Notes under the pieces: model-generated | What the model was told of the DNA's origin: nothing | Database searches by the model: none | Seen by the model: the letters and a program-made list of their open reading frames with translations, nothing else | Shown: positions 45,933-56,245 of the stretch, piece by piece | Layout: the number at the start of each line of letters is the position of its first letter | Position numbering within the stretch: the first letter of the stretch is position 1 | Assembly: GCF_019059575.1 (NCBI RefSeq) | Contig: NW_024883066.1 | Coordinates: 1 to 64,000, forward strand | Length of the DNA: 64,000 nt | Reading direction: 5' to 3' | From: Amphibalanus amphitrite | Taxonomy: Eukaryota; Arthropoda; Thecostraca; Balanomorpha; Balanidae | Translations under genes and position numbers: made by a program

Positions 45933-47889
45933 ATGAGCTTGTAGCGTTGATGGTACGATTGTATTAGAAGAATAATCATATCAAAGATATTGTAGGCAGG
46001 GCAAATGCATTCCTCAGACCACGTAAAAGCTGCTTATTGATGGTAGCGCAGTTCCTCCATGCATGAACATGAACAATGACGAGCGACATGGGTAGTCTAA
46101 GTACCTGCAAATTATTCGTCGGAGCATGACATCATTTTACACCGGGCACTTCAGTGAGCACAGCTCCACTTATGGGGGAAATGGCCGGGCCGCTGGGTCG
46201 GCCGGAAACAGTGACGGCTTCTAGGGTGTAGAATAACGAGCCTACAGTCACGTTCCAGCAGTTACGGTCCGGTCTGGGGTGTAGGTCTGCAGGCGGGGCT
46301 CTCAGACCGCCTCATTCGGAGACGGTCATTGCGGAGCATGAGCTGCTATTCTCCGCCTTATCGTACCGTGATTACTGAGAATCACACACAGACAAACAGT
46401 GGATTTACAGTGAGGTCATGTTTCTCCGTTTATTGGTGCCTGGCGGGATGAGGTTTAGTGATAATCTGAGAGATTGGACAACGGACAAGGTACTGCTGTT
46501 TCTGCAGAACGAACAATATGGCTACCTATCGCAGAACGCAGCCACATATCAGTCTCTCACCTCTGTAGGCATCTACTAACGTCCCACAGAGTTCCTTGAG
46601 TTCCCTGGAAACGTCAGTTGTGCAAGCACATATCTTCCTGCTTGGCGCTGAACATGTAATGCTAAACGGTGGTTCGATATGCGACCATTGACTGAAATTT
46701 ACACAGACAGTTCGTGGTGAGCTCTGTAGCAGATTCAGATTATGACGCCGTTAAATCGGCACACGCGCTTATGAATACGTCCCCGAAGGAGGAGCGCAGG
46801 GTCCGCGGCCGGGTCCCAGTTGCGTGCTGGTGGTGATGTGGTCTGCACGACAGCGATATCGTTCACGTGAGAGCTCCGACACCTAGCCTGCTGCCCACTG
46901 ACTGCTCGCACGGTGAAGGTAGGCAGGTGCTAAATCGCACTCAAATTTGTCTGTCTAGTGTCTACACAGGAAGATCTTTGGTTGTGAAAATGAAACAGCA
47001 CTGGTGAAGACCAGCCATGCATTGTCCATGTAGATACTCCAATTTGGAGAAACGTGAAGCGTAAGTTTTCATGGACAATGAATATCTTGGGCATGTGTTG
47101 CGTTATCATCTTTAATGTATTGTTGGCGCATAAATGATTATTATTTATGTATGGCGCATAAATGATAATGATTAACATTTTCGATTGCCTGGTTTACTTA
47201 TCTTAGATCCAACCGCCTAGAATAAGTAACCATAACAAATTCGTAATAAAACTATAAATGAAAATATCGGGAATATCTTTCAACATTCAAAGGAGCTGTC
47301 AAATCAGACGATGATTTTTCAAAATTATTTGCTGCTGACAGATAAAAATTCGTACAGCGCTGCACGATGGCTGCTATGCAGGGCTAGCCTTCAGCGTGTG
47401 TGACATCGAAGCCACACTTTCTATGCCCGTCAGATGATCAGAACTGACTTTGTAAAATGATGAATGGCTGCAGCCCACCGTGGAATATATATGGCATTGT
47501 TTTGCAACAAACCGACACGATATTTGACTTTCAACAGATGATGCCACGATTTGACTTGAGAAACTCAATCTGACTTTTTAAGCAGTGGCTTACAATAAAT
47601 AATTAATCTTATTAGCTTACTGATAGACCAAATGGATACGATACACTAGTAGTATGAATGAATGATACTTTTTGTTGAATAGTTGAATAGAATAAAATAC
47701 TTGAATATTTCACATAATCTTTCATTGTAGCTAAATGTTTTCCTCCAAAAATATAAAACTCCACCAGGCAATAAGCAGTCGCATTCAGAGGCCTCTGTAA
47801 TAACATCCAAAGGGGAAAGATCTTCACTGTATAAGATATTTGACAGTAGGTGCTACATTCCACACCGTAATTGGCATTAGCGGTTAATG
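45933..47889. other. Non-coding stretch, nothing recognised
   Basis: AT-moderate. GGCGCATAAATGATTATTA- and GGCGCATAAATGATAATGA-like phrases recur at about 47127 and 47155. No gene supported. Confidence 0.45.
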
Positions 47890-48090
47890 TAACCGGTCAG
47901 TGTTACCGTGAGGCGTTAGGTCTGCGTTACCATGAGGCGTTACAGCTGCGTTACCGTGAGGTATCCCAGCTGCCGTTGCCAGTTTGCGTTACCGGGCGTC
48001 GGCCACCTGTGCGGGTGCCCCCGCCGCTGTCCGACCACTCTGTCACCGCTGTCACCGCCGTCTGTCACCGCTGTCACTGCCGTCGGCGCG
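47890..48090 (+). repeat. Two small tandem arrays
   Basis: GTTACCGTGAGGCGTTA-type units (about 47902-47985, three to four diverged copies) followed by CTGTCACCGCTGTCACCGCC-type units (about 48040-48086). A GC-rich island continues to about 48640. Confidence 0.65.
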
Positions 48091-49847
48091 CGCTCTAAAC
48101 AAGGTGACGGATCGGCGCCGGGCCCGACTGTGATTGCATCTGTCAGGGGCCGGCGGGCCGCGCCTCCATACCGAGGACATGAGGGACGGCGGGGCGGGGG
48201 AAAGGGGCGCGGAGGCGGCTCCTGTGGCTAAGATCGCGGTCTCACAATTTCAGCCACTGATGAGTGACCACACTCAGCCACTTCTGGCCGAGTAGAGCTC
48301 CGATGAGGCATCGTGTTCGCCTCTCGATCACCGGCCGGCCGGGATACCGACAGAGCCGAGCGCGGGCCCGGGAGCACCGCCGATCGCGGCCGTACAAGGC
48401 CGGCACCATGGCGGGGTGCCGCTCCAGCCACCACCTCCGCCACTGCCGGGTCGCCAGTCATCACAGCGCGATCAGAGTGCGCGCCCGTGTTAGCTCTCTG
48501 TGTGACAGCCAGGCGTTGGAGTCTCCCCGGTGGTGTTAGTGCTGTGTCGTAGCGTTGCAGTCTCCCCGTTCCGCGGCGCTCCGGGGGAGGCGGCGAGGGA
48601 TTGCGGGGTCTGGTGGGGAGGGAGGGATGATCTGTGCCAGAGGTGTTCCGAGTGCCTGATCTGGGAGCCGCAAGGTAACCCGACATGGGCCATTTATATA
48701 AATATAACGTCATATAACTTGTCAAAACATGATTCCATCTCAAAAATTGCAGTCAAGTTCTAACTGCAGTCAAACCTCATTAAAGCAGGCATAGTTACTT
48801 GCGTATATTAATGCTCGCTATTATCATATCGTTTTTAGATTGAACGTGATTTGACGAGCCTGTCTGTTGGCGTTGTATTACATCATCACCGTCCTCCTTC
48901 CGATCATGCTGGTCCTCGGCAGAGCCGACCCAACCCATCCTTACGGGTGCGGCGCAGCGCTGGACGGGTGCGGCGCAGCGCTGGCCGAAATTGCTGCATA
49001 CAGCGGTGGACAAATAACGAGGGTGTCTGATGAAGCACCTTCTCAATCTTACATAGGCTGTCCGGGCTTCTGAGTGAAAACTCTGATCTTCTAGAGTGAG
49101 GGTCCAAATATGGGGACTATTTTAGGCGTTGTTCCTGCCTCGGCCCGTCGCAGGCGCAGCTACTCTGCGACCCGCAGCAGCGATGCGCCAAACATGGTAA
49201 GAAGTGCTGTGGTCGGAAGTGTAATGCCTGCACTGTTGTTGGATAACTCGTTCTCTACCTTGCTTGTGTATGTGTTAAGAAATGCGTATTAACATGGGTT
49301 CTTAGTTTATGCTCCAATAAGGTTTTCTACGATATGCTGAGTGGATTCCAGTTTCATCAGCTATTATCCGAACATAAATCAGCAAACTGTAAATTTAGAG
49401 ACACTGCAACACAAAAATATTGATGTTAGTTTACATGCGTGATGGATCCCTGAATGTTTTGGCCATCACCGCCAATATGGATAAACATATTCCATTGATC
49501 ATGGGCTTACTCCATTGTATCTTTTCAAGTGGATATCGATGCTCTACAAATATGGCAACGCCACATTCATGCTATAAAGTAGAAGTTTGATATGGTAGGA
49601 ACAGCAGATGACCAGCATCAATCATTAAAGTATTATTGAGCTGTTCAAAAGACTTACAATGACATAAATAGATAAGTATATTCAAGATAAGCATAAAACA
49701 GTTTTACGGTTTAATAAGAGCTTGCTGCCACTAAGCATCAGTATGTTGTTATGACATGATTGCCTACTCTCCTGACTGTCTGGCTGAAGCTAGCCCGTTC
49801 TAATTCCCATTACACTGTGTGACCTTTCGTATCGCCCCATTAAATCA
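48091..49847. other. GC-rich island, then AT-rich stretch
   Basis: CpG-rich to about 48640. A 20-bp unit CGGGTGCGGCGCAGCGCTGG is duplicated in tandem at about 48945-48985. The rest is AT-rich. No gene supported. Confidence 0.45.
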
Positions 49848-50077
49848 GTCGGCGGCCGGTCTGCCACGGCCGACAAGGCCGCGCGCGGCCCAGCCAGCAG
49901 GGATGCCTTTTGGGGCTCTCCCTACCCGGCTGGCAGACTGCCCAACTCTGGCACCTGGAAGGAGATCCTCTGAGTGGACTTCACCCACGTCCCCGTCCGA
50001 ATCTAACCCAGCCTCACCTGGGACAGGAAGCCAGCTTTCCGTAGGACCACCACCCACCGCACCGGGTGTCCCCATCA
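49848..50077 (+). other. Possible internal exon, Ser/Pro/Gly-rich
   Basis: A pyrimidine-leaning stretch ends in ATTAAATCAG at 49847, and an open frame of about 76 codons without recognised domain runs to ATCA followed by GTAAGG. The translation is Pro/Ser/Gly/Ala-rich, as disordered regions and GC-rich chance frames both are. The minus strand is also open here (49845-50141), which weakens the call. Confidence 0.2.
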
Positions 50078-51028
50078 GTAAGGCGTCAGCAGGCTTGTAC
50101 GAATGCGTGCACAGCTGACCTGGCCACCAAGACAGCTTCACAGGGGCGGAGGGGGAGTACGGACAGCTGTGCCGTCTATTGTCCCGTCACAGCCCCACCG
50201 GACATGGCAGCTCGGATGGATCGTGTCCGCAGCCCTGTCCGAACTCCCGAGGGAGGTTATTGATCAGCCTGGGTGGTCCGAAGAGATAGTGCTGAGCTTT
50301 AATTGATTATGCTTGGAATTCAGCGCGAGTGTAACTGCAATGATTCACTTGGACGGATCGGCACATATGAATAGTGACATGATATGTAGTGTTCAACTGC
50401 ACCGGGCAGGCGCGTAGAATAAGTGATGCAACCGTTAAGAGACACTCCATGCGGCCCCAAATTATAAGCGTTTTCTAGAATGGTTTTACTTGGGAGAAAT
50501 CGAGCGAATGTATTATTGCCCGTTATATTATTTACTGTTTGTTTGTTTTAGGACATTTCGTCCATAATTGACCATTTGATGCCCACCGACGTTATACAAA
50601 TGTGTTGGATCTTACGCACACATCGAACCCACACATCGAACGCACACACTTTTTTCTCCGTTATTAACGGGCACGCCATGCCATTTTATTTCTATAATTA
50701 TTTGTATCAAATGCAATTCATGCGAGAGCGTTCGGCTTCTATTCTTTACACATTTCAGATGCAGGCGGCCGTCAGGTCTCCTACTTTTATTAAGCCGGAA
50801 TTTTGTATATCATGTGAAATACAAAAACAGAAGTGTAGCTATCACTCCGTTTGAGATGCAAATGTTTGTTTTGAAATAAAAATGAAACGCCGTCAAATTT
50901 ACGCTTGAATTTTATATTCTCGTGAAAAATCGCGAGACTATTAGGGCACCGTTGGTTAAATTGGGCCTGTAGCGCTGAAACATAGCATTATTTCCCTCGT
51001 GCCTTAATTTCATATCACAAACGGTGCT
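50078..51028. other. Non-coding stretch, nothing recognised
   Basis: GC-rich at first, then AT-rich. No gene or element recognised. Confidence 0.4.
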
Positions 51029-51232
51029 ATCCGGCAAGGCAAAAGTTGAGATGATTTCAACTTCTTGCCGGACCGGAAAATCTGGCTCTCCGGCCTGCCG
51101 GACCGGTCAAAAGAAGTTGCCAGATTTGCCGGTTCACACCAATTTTTAATTTTCCGGCACGGAATTGGCCATTTTTCCGGCCCGGCAGACGGAATTTTGC
51201 CGGTCCGGAATCCGGTGTGAACCCGGCATTAT
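51029..51232. repeat. CCGG cluster
   Basis: I count 14 CCGG tetramers in about 205 bp, mostly as TTGCCGG, GACCGG or TTCCGG next to A/T runs, ending GGTGTGAACCCGGC. GGTTCACACC also occurs inside, giving a short inverted repeat. It may be the end of an unrecognised element. Confidence 0.6.
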
Positions 51233-51529
51233 GTCGGCGCTGAATTCATACGTGCACGCGGTGTTATGAATTCAGTTTGGTGAACTCGCATGATTATGCC
51301 ACTTGGATGTCACGTTCCGGTGACTTGCACCCACGGACGTATAAATAAACTGGACCCACAACCACCTCCATTCAGGTGAAGCCGATAAGGCGCCATTTTA
51401 CGTTGCCAAAAACCCGTGCTCTGAAAGGTCATCGAGCCAATACAATTGGAATTGCGTCTAAACGGATGATCGGATCGAGATGCTGGTGGTACCGTTCGAC
51501 GGGTAATGCTTTGAGGCAGGTGATGATGC

Positions 51530-52045
51530 ATGTCACAGGTCATTCGGTGTCACGTGGCGCGTGCCACGTGCCGACAAAATCAGGAAGGGCAAAAACCTTT
51601 AAGCGACGCTCCAAATTAAACGGTGGGCGGCACAGCTGCCAAATTCACAGGTCACATGTCCCGGTGTTTGACCATCAACATATGGTATGCTCGGCAGCAG
51701 GGGGTGCGGAATGCACGCGCCAGGGGCGAAAAACATGTTTTGAGGAGGCATCCTCCGATTCCGGAAAACCTTGACCTAGGCACACCAAATTTGGCACACT
51801 GACACAACTGGACGAGCGCTTTAAGGCGCTGTGCAAATAGATGTGCTGGGGTACACGGTGCACGTGCTGTGCACGTGCAGACCTTTTGATGTTGCACTCT
51901 GTGTCACATATACGGGCAGAGCGGGTAGCGCTAGCAAGCTCAAAGTGCCAAATTTACACAGGCCACCCAGCATGTATTCCCGCATAGTTATTGAGCATAT
52001 CCATCTCCTGGTGGACCTTGAAGGTGCGCTCTGCACGTGCAAAAA
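51530..52045 (+). repeat. CACGTG-rich block, related to 1546-2300
   Basis: GTCACGTGGCGCGTGCCACG (about 51549), GGTGCACGTGCTGTGCACGTG (about 51858) and CTGCACGTGC (about 52031), with intervening 'caccaaatttggcac' text near 51781 similar to the first block. Element J begins at its right edge. Confidence 0.65.
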
Positions 52046-52440
52046 TTAACCACGCCGGGCGGTGGGGGTGCTTGGACACCCCATGTAGGTTTATGTAAAT
52101 ATCTCGAAAACGGCGTTGTGGAGCGCCGCCGTTTTTAGCACAACCTTTCATGCATCTTTTTCACACATGCTGTATAACTTTCAGACCCAGGTCACTCAAG
52201 GCTAGGTCACCAGGTTACGTCCAAGTGCCCTTACCTTAGGAAAAGTTATAATGCCCGTCATAGCTACACAGACTGAACAATCGGGCTAAAACGTTGGCAG
52301 CGATTACTAAGAGCACCATATATACGTAAAGTACCTCTACCTCGGTAGTTCACTGTCACTGACCTAGGGTTCTGTTGATTCTGCGACCTTTCTATTATAG
52401 GTAAGTCAATGGGAGACAATTGAACTGCGCTTCATTTACC
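52046..52440 (+). mobile_element. TTAA element J, truncated, E-related
   Basis: Starts TTAACCACGCCGGGCGGTGG with a short hairpin (GTGCTTGGACACC), then AAAACGGCGTTGTGGAGCGC and an E-like order of words to a degenerate core (52392-52414). The right half is absent. An inverted copy of the same variant (J') is at 57940-58450. Confidence 0.7.
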
Positions 52441-52744
52441 AACATAAAAATGAAAAAAAATGACAAAAAATTAATTTTAGGTAGCGCAAAAGGCAAAAGC
52501 TCTCGCAGTCTTAACACAAAAAGTACAATTATAAAACATTATCAGCGCCTGTAGTGATACCTACTGTACTGCAACAACCATTATTTTCATCTTTCACCCA
52601 TAGATGGCAGTAGCAGAGCGCCTGCATCTATGCTGTGCCGCAGTGCTTTTACAATACGAACTGAGCATTGAGCAAGCGCGGTGTAATAGGTACACTCGGG
52701 GGCAGATTGATGTTCCACAACTCTTTATCCACCGGGTTCCTATG
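52441..52744. other. Short spacer containing a 60-bp segment repeated inverted at 56089
   Basis: About 52687-52748 (containing GGGGGCAGATTGATGTTCC and the TTTATCCACCGGGTTCC text) is matched by its reverse complement at about 56089-56150. The rest is AT-rich. Confidence 0.6.
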
Positions 52745-53387
52745 GCTCAGCATTGGCAGCAGCCGCCTGGTACCGGTAGACTGTGCCGCTTCACTTTCTT
52801 GTCAAGCGGCACAGCCTACCCACCCGTATGCCACCGGTCTGGGTCGGTGGCTGGAAGGCGATGTGGGCCGCCTGTGACGTCAGCGCAGCGGTGAGGGCCG
52901 AGCCCGGAGGCATGGCTCGGGTCGGGGCGGCGCGGCGGCTGGCGAGGGCTGGGGAGTGAGGTGGGGTGGGAGCACGGACCATCGCGCGGCTTAGCGAGTG
53001 TAGTTAACTTTCGCGTCTCAAGGTGCCAATTATTCTACCTAACAATTGTGCTAAAGCAGTTGTTAAAATGTCCTATCCCCAAGACAGCGCCTATCATCAT
53101 ACTTGCCATGCACATTACACTTAAACGTGGCATTGGGACAGCCGATAGAATTTATATCACACGTGCATCGAGTTGCTGAGCTACATTGTTTTTAACAGAT
53201 AAGTATTAAGGCCTTGATTGAGCTCATTGGTGTCTATTATTTCGCACAGCAGTCGTCCAGAGACGTGGGAACTGGGGTTTTTGGATAGCGCGGCGTCCCA
53301 ACTTTAAACAACTCTTACTGTTCCTCTAATGTGTGGTCGCAGACACCAATAGCAAACCGTTCCATCTAGGAACAAATAAGTCGCGCA

Positions 53388-53461
53388 CCTGGGACGGTTC
53401 GAACCGGGCTTCTCCAACCGGTCACCCTACGACGCTAGCGTGTATCCACTGAGCTGCCGAA
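53388..53461 (-). other. tRNA-like module, left arm
   Basis: On the minus strand CAGCTCAGTGG (A-box-like) and GGTTCGAACCG (B-box-like) are about 45 bases apart. The T-arm does not pair properly, so this is a tRNA-derived pol III promoter relic and not a tRNA gene. Confidence 0.6.
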
Positions 53462-53562
53462 ACCAGCGACCACCGCGGTCAAACGCGATCAAATGTCACA
53501 ATACTGTCATTGGCGGTCAGCGGGTCAATGTCATTTTGTTTTGTGCAGACGAGGACCATTCT

Positions 53563-53638
53563 CGGTAGCTCAGTGGATGAACGCTCGTGTCGTGAGTTGG
53601 CCGGTGGGAGAAGCCCGGTTCGAACCCCCCTGAGTGGC
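53563..53638 (+). other. tRNA-like module, right arm
   Basis: TAGCTCAGTGG (A-box-like) at 53566 and GGTTCGAACCC (B-box-like) at 53617. The T-stem pairs only next to the loop. Head-to-head with the left module, so predicted pol III transcripts would run outward along both arms. Confidence 0.6.
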
Positions 53639-53708
53639 CGACTTTTTGGCTCCTAGTTGGAACGGTTTGCTATTGGGGGCTGCGACCACATATTAGAGCA
53701 ACAGTAAT

Positions 53709-53943
53709 ACCGTAAAGTGGGGCTATTTGAGACAGTAGGGCTATTTGAGACAGTATTTAAACTCGCTATAAAATGAAGATCGTTTGATTTTTGTGTGATA
53801 TTTTTGCTCAGGGAGGTGTGGAATCGAGCAGTAAATCGCCTGAGCAAAAAATTAAGCATGAATTTTAAGTGATTTTTATTTTATAGCAATTTTAGATATA
53901 CTTTCAAATAGCCCCACTGTCTCAAATAGCCCCACCTTACGGT
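53709..53943. mobile_element. 235-bp MITE in the right arm
   Basis: Terminal inverted repeats ACCGTAAAGTGGGGCTATTT and its near complement, with a GGGCTATTTGAGACAGTA unit repeated in tandem at the left. AAT lies on both sides (possible 3-bp duplication). The corresponding point of the left arm has no insertion. Confidence 0.8.
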
Positions 53944-54531
53944 AATCGCTTTAAATTGGGGCACTGGCTGCGGCACTACTCATAACCCCCAGCTCCCACG
54001 TCTCTGGACGATTGCCGTGCGAAACAATAGACACCAATCTGCTCAATCAAGGCCTTAATACTAATATGTTATACAAAATATAGCTCCGCACCTCGATGCA
54101 CGAGTGACATAAGTTCTATCGGCTGTCCCATTGCCACGCTTAAGTGTGTCGTAATGTGCATTGTAAGTATTATGATAGGCGCTGTCTTGGGGATAGGACA
54201 TTTTAACAACTGCTTTAGCACAATTGTTAGGTAGAATAATTGGCGCCTTGAGACACGAAAGTTAACTACACTCGCTCAGCCGCGCGATGTCCGTGCTCCC
54301 ACCCCACCTCACTCCCCAGCCCTCGCCAGCCGCCGCGCCGCGCCGCGCCGACCCGAGCCATGCCTCCGGGCTCGGCCCTCACCGCTGCGCTGCTGACGTC
54401 ACAGGCGGCCCACATCACCTTCCAGCCACCGACCCAGACCGGTGTCATACGGGTGGGTAGGCTGTGCCGCTTGACAAGTAAGTGAAGCGGCACAGTCTAC
54501 CGGTACCAGGCGGCTGCTGCCAATGCTGAGC

Positions 54532-55679
54532 CCAAGGCTATAGAACTCCAGGTAAGGACACCAGCCGTTTGACCTTGAACGCCGCCGGCCGGCCGATGAC
54601 GTCATTGGAGGCAAGCCGGCTCGGCAGACACACAGGGCGAATGCATAACGGAGGGGCGTTGGAACGTTGCGGGAGCCAGGGAGACATTTTAAAGTGGTTG
54701 CATACCACCATTGTTTGTTGATTGATCTACAGACTGCATCCTTTTAAACCTCGATGCATCCTAGGCCTGGATGGTGCGTACATTCGTGGAACGATCACCC
54801 CGTCCGACGTCCGTGGTCGAAGCTGTCATAGTATTCAAGACACTAAGACGGGTGCAATAACGGCGATCCGATCCCGTCTCTGGCGAATTTAGAGGGGTCG
54901 TAAGGACCCAGGCCGAATCTGACCGTCTATTTTTAGGGAAACGGGGTGGGTGAATTGACAACCGATGGCTTAAGAGATGATGAGAAGGGATCCCGTCGTC
55001 GATTGTTGTTTGACAGACAACACATGTTGTACTGGGCGTATGACCATCAGAGGTAATGCCTGAACGTAGGCAAGCATAATTGGTCTGTCATATTGTTTAG
55101 GAATATAAAATGGTAATGGAGATCATTGAGGATATGATCTCTACATTACGGGAATTCACTAATTACTACGGCCCATAGGGGCACCGCCGGAGCTGTTGTT
55201 TTGCCATCGGTCCCAGGCAACTCCAGGGAGCTGCAGTACCCGGCGGCCAAAGCGGCCACCTCGTCGACTCGCAGGTCCTCTGGGATTCCGTGATGCTTTA
55301 GTGCTTCACCCACAGTAGCACGGGCATAGCAGTAGGATGTGGGGCTAGGTGTCTGTCCACCTCTTCATTCAAAGAACAACGTGTACAGCGCCTGGTCCCG
55401 CCGAAGCTCGGTATCGACCGTGACTTATTCACAACTGGCGGATCCAGGAAGCGGTATTGGACACTGCGGGGGCTTACCCCAAAAAGGTTTCTCGGAATTA
55501 ATTTAAAAAACTCGGATTTCGATTCCTTGCGCACTGCTATGCGGTGTGCTTAACCAACATTTCCTCAGAAAAGTTGTGAAGTTTTCATTTATTCTCGAAA
55601 ATCGATTTCGGGCGCTGCCCTGGTTGTTGGAGAAGACATTTGCCCCAAATGCCTTCCCCTGGATCCGCCAGTGGCCGTT
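54532..55679. other. Non-coding stretch, nothing recognised
   Basis: Mixed composition. CTGGCGGATCCAGGAAG (about 55434) and CTGGATCCGCCAGTGG (about 55660) give a short inverted pair. No gene supported. Confidence 0.4.
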
Positions 55680-55990
55680 GCCCCACTCCGAGCTTGACTA
55701 AAGACGTCTTCAAACCTCACCAGAAACCGATGGTAAGGTGAATTTAAATCCAATAACTCATCTCTGTCTGCCCGCCTAAATATACTACACATGGTACAGC
55801 ACCCGGCCCTGTCGGAGCTATGAGCCGATCGTGATATTTTCGGCTTTCCCCATCCCAAGCTCGATTAGAAACGTTCTCCTTCCCCACCCGATTGCTGATG
55901 TCAATTCAAATTCAATGCCTCATCTCTGTCTGCCCGACCATAACCCATTCATTGCACACCGTTCAGCGCCCGGCCCCGCCAGAAGTATCC
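55680..55990 (+). repeat. Two tandem copies of a diverged ~165-bp unit
   Basis: Unit 1 (about 55683-55822) and unit 2 (about 55849-55988) share CCCMCTCCRAGCTYGAYTA, 'CTCATCTCTGTCTGCCCG' and 'CAGCRCCCGGCCC' in the same order. Confidence 0.65.
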
Positions 55991-56088
55991 TAGCGCGCTG
56001 AGCAGTTGCCTCCAGCCGCGTCATCGCGAGGCCCCGCGCGGCCCATAAACGAATACATTGCGCGAATAGCCGTGTCGCCCCCCTGGCT

Positions 56089-56150
56089 GAGCCATAGGAA
56101 CCCGGTGGATAAAGAGTTGTGGAACATCAATCTGCCCCCGAGTGTACCAT
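56089..56150 (-). repeat. Inverted copy of 52687-52748
   Basis: Near-exact reverse complement of the segment just left of the palindrome. Both copies break at GCTGAGCC/GGCTCAGC. Confidence 0.75.
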
Positions 56151-56245
56151 TATGTGGTGGCCTGGACCGGTGACCGCGGCCAAGAAATGGTCACTCTAAC
56201 CTGACTGAGTAGCGGTAAATCGGCATCTGATATTAAGTTATTATT

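Larger units (their letters stand above)
52745..54531. repeat. Giant near-palindrome (about 720-bp arms)
   Basis: The sequence from 52745 (GCTCAGCATTGGCAGC) to about 53465 is matched in reverse complement by about 53560-54531 (ending GCTGCCAATGCTGAGC), with about 95 bp between the arms. Matches run through the GC-rich part, the GTTAACTTTCGYGTCTC segment, the GGCCTTGATTGAGC segment and the tRNA-like modules. The right arm carries an extra 235-bp MITE. Each arm also holds a small hairpin (GTGCCGCTT/AAGCGGCAC). It could be two head-to-head SINE-like units or a fold-back element. Confidence 0.88.

Noticed and set aside
53388..53638. Two tRNA genes
   Set aside because: A- and B-box-like motifs are present but the T-arm and acceptor do not pair, so they are tRNA-derived relics.
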